Source: Bugulina stolonifera (lineage: Eukaryota > Bryozoa > Gymnolaemata > Cheilostomatida > Bugulidae). From it: a stretch of DNA of 64,000 nucleotides. Position numbers and translations under genes: made by a program. The notes beneath the pieces were generated by a model, which worked only from the letters and a program-made list of their open reading frames with translations, ran no database searches and had not been told where the DNA came from. The stretch is from contig OW285188.1 of assembly GCA_935421135.1 (NCBI GenBank), positions 2,191,001 through 2,255,000 on the forward strand, given 5' to 3'. Position 1 is the stretch's first letter; every line of letters starts with the position of its first letter. Shown here in pieces: positions 58,001-64,000 of the stretch.

Positions 58001-61000
58001 CAGTAATACATGTAGTCATATAACTATACAGTAATACATGTAGTCATATAACTATGCAACATTACCAGTCCTGTACTCATATACATGTAACTATACAGTA
58101 ATACATGTAGTCATACAGTGTAACTATACAGTAATGCATGTAGTCATATACATTGTAACTATGCAGTAATACATTTAGTCATACCTGCACAGGATGCTTT
58201 GTGGGATCTTTACCCAGAGCCTCACAATCAGTACTCAGATAAACAAGAAGGTAACCGGAAGCTGCTGTAACCATGGCAACAATAATAGCTTCTAGAAGTT
58301 TATTACGTCTTCTGTATATATGCCTACAAAATTAGAGAAGGATTTTGTTCAGCATTCCATTGTTGTGTTGGTCTATCCTTTATGATTGTATGAAAGGATT
58401 TGTCATTAGCTATGAGCTATGAAGTATCATCAGACGTACATGTAAGTGTATTTATATGTTCCAGCGTGGTCACACACTATATATAGACATGTGAGTGCAA
58501 GATGCAGCTCTACAGAATTTTAATAACCATGTTGATTAAACCCACTAAAATAATGCCAACTTACTACATGATGGTAGCCAGGGACCGCACAAGTGCACTC
58601 AATGGTTTATATGTAAGGCTAGCCCTGCAGCGTGTAGTAGAGTAGTAAATTAGTAAATTAGATAATTTCTACACGCATGCTACACATGTCAGCCTACGTG
58701 CATATTACACATGTTGGTGCAATTCTTTGTAAGCTATTTCTGCATTGATGTAGAACAACATTCCAGATGGTAAATTCTTTTAGGGCAAAGCTCACAGTAA
58801 ACCTACTCTATCACCTTCACCCCCCCCCCCCTCTTGGTATAAAAGTTAGCTGGATTAGTTACTCACCTTAGCCTAAGTACGGATAGTTTATAGTTTACAT
58901 ACTTGCTCACCTTATTCTGAGTACAGGTAGCTTATATAGTCACTTACCTTATTCTGAGTACGGATAGTTTATAGTTTATATAGTTGAATAATCCACCAGC
59001 AAGTCCTCCGAAACCGCCCATCAGTAGGAATATTGGCAGCTCAACTCCATTATATTGCAGTGTCGCTGTCTGTAGAATTATGCAACCATTTAATATAAAC
59101 TACACCAGGAAACAATGTCCTAAGTGAACCTCCACATCAGAGCTTATAAATAGACGTCAATAAACACCAACTCTATGATTGGCATGTGCTGACAACTCCC
59201 CAATATTCCAATATTGGTGGGCCAGCTTGGAGCCACCAACTAACTACTCACACGCTGTTTACAACTGTTATAGCTACTCATTCTAACAACTAGTCCAGTC
59301 TGGTGATTAACATCACTAGTAGTGTGAGTGATATCCAGGGGCTTATGGGATGCCTAGTCAGCTGTGCTCAGTTCATCAAAAAACAACACACCACATGATG
59401 TATGTACAATGTACATGTATATAAGTGTATATAGTGTAGCTCTTACATCCTCAAACACCCCAAAGCTAATGAGACCAGGATAAGATAGACTCCACGCTAC
59501 TCCATGATACCAGCTGAGTACCACATTGAGACTGAATGTAGCCGTCATTGATGCAAACAGCTGAAATATACAGGAATCAAATATTAATACATGTACACAC
59601 CACCAACATTATTCATGTACATGTATATACATGTACATATACATGCATGTATATATAGTAAACTTTATATTATGGTCATGGCCTACTGGCTAAAGCTCTA
59701 AATCTGTATGTGGGAGATCCAGGTTCGACTCCCTCAAAGGTCATTGGTGGTTTTAGAAAGGAGATCCAACCTTAAAATGCTCCTGTGCTACCTGGCCACT
59801 GTAGCACCTGGTATAGTAGTACGATATAGTAGTATGATATAGTAGTACGGTGTAGTAGTAGGGTGTAGTAGTACAGTATTAATATTACGTAGCAGACTTG
59901 GCATGTTTATAATACATGTTACCTAGGCCTGCATATACAGTACATGATGTACTATACAACCTTCAGTTGTTATAATGGGAACAAGTAAGTACATCACTGC
60001 ATGTACTGCAGCACTAACTAATATAACATCTCATCATGTACATTGTACTTGTATATTATGTATTACTGTGCGTAACAATAAGGAAATCACAGAGTCACTC
60101 AACTTGATTACTGATAGTATCTACAATTTATATCCACTCATTCACATGCATATAACAAATTACTTGGCACTAATCCAAGATTAAATAAAAGCTCATCCGA
60201 CCAATTTCAACTTCCCTCATTCAATTGAATCATACCGATGAGCAGCTTCTAAAAGGGTAGGAGAACTTTCAAGTAAATATAACATTGTCAGCCATGAATG
60301 CTGGAAGAATCGCATAATATAAGTATAATATAAGCACTAAGTAATGGGATTGAATACATAATAATATTATATTATATCATTATCTTGGATGTACATGTAT
60401 GAGTATTTGATTGCAGAGAAGATAAGAAAGGGTAAAGTCTGGATAATAGTGACCCACTAACTGGGTCCATAACAGCAAGTGTATGTACAAGTATGTTCAT
60501 ATTTACATATTTTTGTTAGTACTGGAAAACCTTTGTACCCATCTCAGGTATTTTACTGTTGGAGTAATAGTAACAGGATTTCCTAGCATGACTCCAATTT
60601 ACAAAGAGTATCTAAACAGTGTGATTGGTTGTATTCATGTAGTCATGGCAACCTGGCAGCCAGTTCCTTTACAATATCAATGTAAAGGAAGAGAAGTTTA
60701 GCCTAAAAATATATCCTAACATGATTGTAGTTACGCGTTTTGACTAACTTATATACAATATACATTAACTACATTGTATACAAGTAGACCCACTTACAAT
60801 TCTCCATGTTAAAGACTGATTCCAAAAGCTTGCACCTTCTTCCAGACTGAACAAGACTCCGCCCACAGGAGCACCAAAGGCAGCGGCTACTCCTGCAGCA
60901 GCACCACCAGATACAAAGTCCCGTTTCTCCTGATCACTGCGGAAATACTCCAATATCTGCGAGTAATAATATGTGAATATCATAAACAGTATGATCTGTA

Positions 61001-64000
61001 ACAACATCAGTGATAACCTTTTCTTCTTGTACACAGAGTTCATGTATCTACAGAATGATATCAGAGAAACAGTGGAATGAATGTTACAGGTGCCCAGCTG
61101 TAACAGACAGATATACATAGAGGATAGATTAACTTACCCGACAGTCAAATTTGAGGCTAGCTGATTTACCCTGAGATATGCCAGCAGCAATAACAGCACC
61201 AGAATGAATCATTGGGCCTTCCTAGTGAAGTACAACACAATGTCATGGTTATATTACCACTGGTTTAATTTAGTAAGATATACTAGTATGCTATAACAAC
61301 TGATAGTACAATACAATGAGGATGACAATATGTTATAGCATACATACCTTTCCTACTGCAAGGCCACCTATTACTGAGAATGCAACTCCGATAGCCTTAG
61401 CAGCTAAAGTCTTTATTCTAACTACTTCCGGAATGATCACTCCGTTCAGGTAACACTTAATCTGAGGAATACCACTGCCTGCGGCACATGGCTGAAAGAG
61501 GAGGCAGTTGAATTGACCAATCGAAAACGAACATTGTAGAATAAAAATTTACTTGTTCAAAGACATGGGTACAGTGATTCTTGAGTAACACAGGCTATAC
61601 AGTTATGTTGTGCGGCCAACCATTACATAAGACAGCGCCCTGTATAAAGGCTTTGGAACTCAAGCTATGTAAATTGTGTAAAACCCTGATGCTACAATGC
61701 ATGAAGGAATCAGTAGTCTAACTCACCGAGACAAAGACGACTAAGCAAGCAGCTAAGAAGGTAGAGACAGCGTTGAGGCCACAAAATATGAGTAAAGGAA
61801 CCATTAGACAGTGATGCTTTTCTTGAACACAGTAGTCAATAGCTAAAGGTTGAGTCAAGGTGCTAGCAGACATGGGGAAATAACTACTAAAATATTCAAA
61901 TATCAATGAAAAAATAGTCATATGAAACACAAAGTAGTATAAACATTACACTTTCATTCAATGAAACCATTTCATTGCCTTTACATAGTCTTTCAGAATT
62001 CTACAGGCAAGCATTGTCCAATCTAGTGGCTATGATAAAATTAAGAGCACAAAATTTATTGTTGGCATATGGCCAACTACATAAACGGCGGGTTTCCATA
62101 ATTTGAGATTCTGTTTGACCCTACCTTTGGAATAAATGGTTTCTCCAGTTAGTAACTACAGGCTATGAAGTACCCCCAGCACACACTCATGCAAACGAGC
62201 TTTAAACCAACAACATCAATAAGAACTATCACACGAAATAGGCCATGGTATAGCTATGCTGGTAATTAGTGGGAGCTGTATTCCAGCTCAAACCACGGAA
62301 AACTACTAAATATATATATGTATATAACACAATGTGTGATTGATACAGGAAGTTACTGCGGGTGAATAAAACCCACTGTTAGTAGGCCAGACCTACAGAC
62401 TAGTAAAGGATACAGTCTTTGATGAGGAGATATTTCTTGGATGCCACATACTCTATGACCACGTCTATAGCAGCCGCTACCAGCCCCGTAAAGACTCCAA
62501 TGAAAAACATGACCACCCATCGCACTATCTGCTTCTTTAGTATAAACTGAAATAACAACAAAAGTGACATACAAAATTGTCATATCTCTAGAACATGTCT
62601 CTCTACTACTATATATGAGTAACTGGGAATCAGTATGCAGTCAGTACAGCAATATATCGGGACCCACATTCTATGGTGGGCAAATAGACTGTGTGCTCTA
62701 ACTGTCTAGCATAAAGCATCTTTATGAATTCAGACATGTTAGACCACAGTCTGAATTCTGACATACATGGCTCACAAATAGTGTACTCACAGAATAGCCT
62801 TTGGTCTTCTCTTCTTTAAAGAATAGTTCATTCTCACAAGCATCATAGTCAAGACTCTACAGTAAAGGGGTATTCAGGTATTAGAATTAGGTGATCCATT
62901 AGTACAAGTATCCAACAGCCACTATCAATTACTAATATATCCATGTGAAATGCACACAATACATGTATTATAAACCTTACTAGTTACATGTAGTTAGTTA
63001 GTTAGTTACATAGTATAATGGTAGGTATTAGTAGCTGGCTAACAATAACTATTGGTTAGCACAATAAGAGAAACAATTATTATGTAACAAGCAGAAGTTA
63101 GGGTAAAGGTAAATTATTGCAACTATATTCCATAGCAGGTTACAAATGTTCTGTACATTCTACATGATACTTATTATTACAGTATACTAGGGGCTACCAT
63201 TAGACATGTTGACCTCATTGTTCTGTGGTCTAACAGTAAATACTAGAGTATAATATTATATTTAGCAAACAAAAGAGAACAATATAATAGTAGAGTAACT
63301 CTCAGTGCACAGGAGGTACTATGTATACTGGAGTGCTGCTACTGCCATCATGTATCTATGTAGTTGTATATAAAAGTGACAATTTTTATCACAATAATAT
63401 AATAATATGTAGATAATATGCAGACAATGTGTATGCAATGTGCCTTCCACATTGCAAGTGGTTGCTCAATGGTGGTCGCAAATTTTTACTATACTATCAC
63501 TGGCACCGTGTCATTTAGCGTTGGGGTTTAAAGTTCAGCTTGTTGAACTCATTGACCCCTATCTCTCACTGGAGCGTGCCGCTACACAATAATATTTGTG
63601 GTTAGCGTTGGCCGCTCATTGCTAGTAGTTGGCATAAATTGCAGTCTAAAAGGGCTTTAATGCCTTACTATTCACCATTGTTACCGACTTGACTCAACTC
63701 CCCACCCCCAATAACTACATGTATGCTGAAATGGGAAATCAAAGTTATTTGTGCTGGTAAAAGTTTTATGGTAAAAAGCAGCATGAAATACCTTTTTGTT
63801 TTGTTGTTGCCCTTATAATACTATCAATTCTGTTTTCCTCCGATAATCATAACTGGATATAGTGATAGTGATCAACTATAAGGAGTGCAACAAAACAAAA
63901 TGCATATCTTACTACTTTGTATTAAAGCTACCTTATATTTCACATTTAACAGCATGTCCTCATGTATGCGTGTGTACTCAATGGCTGCAGACGTAGCCTC
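52021..64000 (-). CDS. CLCN7: ClC-7-type lysosomal Cl-/H+ exchanger, 5' end outside the window (19 exons, 748 residues visible)
   Basis: Exons (complement): 64000-63932, 62856-62791, 62546-62414, 61842-61727, 61491-61348, 61221-61138, 60956-60798, 59560-59447, 59069-58948, 58323-58185, 57734-57641, 57371-57141, 56283-56156, 55610-55525, 54360-54237, 53407-53246, 53044-52961, 52417-52337, 52131-52021. Numbered from the first visible residue: selectivity motif GSGIP (133-137); gating Glu 177 in GKEGP; proton Glu 244 in [11 protein letters not shown], 67 residues on, as between the two key glutamates of human ClC-7; GLFIP near 440. Both glutamates make it an exchanger, not a channel. Two CBS domains follow (about 563-640 and 680-735, with [13 protein letters not shown] [14 protein letters not shown] and [14 protein letters not shown]). 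In animals ClC-7 works in late endosomes and lysosomes with Ostm1. The leading SLDYDACEN fits the region before helix B; 50-100 residues are missing. Confidence 0.95.
53095..53192. repeat. 34-36 bp repeat x3 in a ClC-7 intron
   Basis: Three near-identical units around CAGCATACAGCCAGTGGAAT followed by ATGACATATATACA. The intron lies between exons 52961-53044 and 53246-53407. Confidence 0.85.
53436..54065. repeat. 40-bp minisatellite in a ClC-7 intron
   Basis: About 15.5 units of GACAGTGAGAGAACTACAGT plus ACCTGATTGGACAGAGAGAC. Point variants are few, so the array is young or homogenised. Confidence 0.95.
54361..55275. repeat. 30-bp minisatellite starting on a ClC-7 acceptor, split by a transposon
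   Basis: Units of TACTACAAGCACCCCTTACA plus TGTTATATCA occupy 54361-54606 and 55140-55275. The first unit overlaps the acceptor of exon 54237-54360 (coding strand GGGGTACTTGTAG), and later units carry GGGGTGCTTGTAG, so the array is a row of acceptor-like sites. Confidence 0.9.
54607..55139. mobile_element. 533-bp CAAAGTT-ended non-autonomous transposon, copy 2
   Basis: The ends are CAAAGTTTATAGAAC and TATATAGAAACTTTG, flanked by a perfect ATCATAC duplication (54600-54606 and 55140-55146). It sits inside the 30-bp array and matches 42290-42721 in inverse orientation, with about 100 bp of extra internal sequence (near 54765-54880). No transposase frame. Confidence 0.88.
56500..56890. repeat. 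Two-copy GC-rich direct repeat, period about 214 bp, in a ClC-7 intron
   Basis: ATTTATATACGTTGCAATGC at 56501 recurs as a variant at 56715; GGGTGGCGCTAGGA and GGGTGGTGCTAGGA, and ACCGGGTCCCC and ACCAGGTCCCC, follow in order. It is GC-richer than the rest of the window, suggesting a foreign repeat family. Confidence 0.75.
57396..57548. repeat. 18-bp minisatellite in a ClC-7 intron
   Basis: About eight units of AGTATGGATATGAGTATT, next to the exon ending at 57371 on the plus strand. Confidence 0.9.
57745..58180. repeat. 28-bp minisatellite in a ClC-7 intron
   Basis: About a dozen units of CATGTAGTCATATAACTATA plus CAGTAATA, with a second, more variable block from about 58055. Confidence 0.92.
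58860..58990 (-). repeat. Three tandem copies of a ClC-7 exon end with its donor
   Basis: On the coding strand TATCCGTACTCAGAATAAG-GTAAGT (junction 58948/58947) is followed by CTGTACTCAGAATAAGGTGA and then TATCCGTACTTAGGCTAAGG with TGAG. Each copy retains a usable GT donor. Use of the second donor would add 37 bp and shift the frame. Confidence 0.85.
59673..59743 (+). other. tRNA-derived SINE-like head in a ClC-7 intron
   Basis: TGGCCTACTGGC resembles a pol III A box and GGTTCGACTCC is a perfect B box, about 45 bp downstream. The segment begins and ends with GGTCA-type sequence rather than a good acceptor stem, so a decayed tRNA or SINE head is more likely than a working tRNA. Confidence 0.45.
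62857..63931 (-). other. ClC-7 intron without visible features
   Basis: AT-rich intron between the second and first visible exons. Apart from short TTAGTTAG runs near 62990 I see no repeat array, element or open frame of interest. Confidence 0.5.

Noticed and set aside
59673..59743. Functional tRNA gene
   Set aside because: The A and B boxes are present, but I cannot pair a proper acceptor stem or anticodon arm, so only a SINE-like head is reported.

Overview
The window is nuclear DNA from a multicellular eukaryote, most likely an early-branching animal such as a demosponge. The reasons are intron-dense genes with GT-AG introns, a receptor of the tyrosine-kinase type with one membrane span, a calpain, a ClC-7 exchanger, CYP3-clan P450s, AT-rich intergenic DNA and very abundant TGTACATGTA-like words. 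The placement in animals is fairly safe; the sponge assignment is an inference from general character only. Every gene model below was built by hand: exons were joined where GT-AG boundaries, reading phase and family similarity agree, and all complete models close in frame.

Layout. 258-8892 (+): 3' part of a membrane receptor whose cytoplasmic domain is a tyrosine-kinase-like pseudokinase. 9830-10243 (+): small two-exon single-span membrane protein of unknown family. 12161-17923 and 21020-27464 (+): tandem pair of 12-exon cytochrome P450 genes of the CYP3 clan. 29012-41409 (-): complete eight-exon mitochondrial processing peptidase beta subunit. 44121-50476 (-): calpain with an acylation-type N terminus and no EF-hand domain. 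52021-64000 (-): ClC-7-type Cl-/H+ exchanger, open at its 5' end at the window edge. The genes look like unrelated housekeeping or physiological genes that happen to be neighbours; only the two P450s form a functional cluster.

The striking part is the non-coding DNA. By my own rough addition of spans, about 13 kb (a fifth of the window) is minisatellite, nearly all inside introns or a 3' UTR, with units of 14, 15, 18, 19, 20, 21, 25, 28, 29, 30, 37, 38 and 40 bp. Several arrays are built on splice junctions, so they carry rows of decoy donor or acceptor sites. The 19-bp array in the peptidase intron has a higher-order duplication of 1786 bp (94 units) and is split by a 2.95-kb foldback element with arms of about 1.25 kb.

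At least six non-autonomous DNA transposons can be delimited, five with visible target-site duplications: a TA-flanked 322-bp MITE, two copies of a CAAGGAG-ended family, two copies of a CAAAGTT-ended family, and a 275-bp element with an 8-bp duplication that carries a tRNA-like segment. There are also two solo-LTR-like repeats and one tRNA-derived SINE-like sequence.
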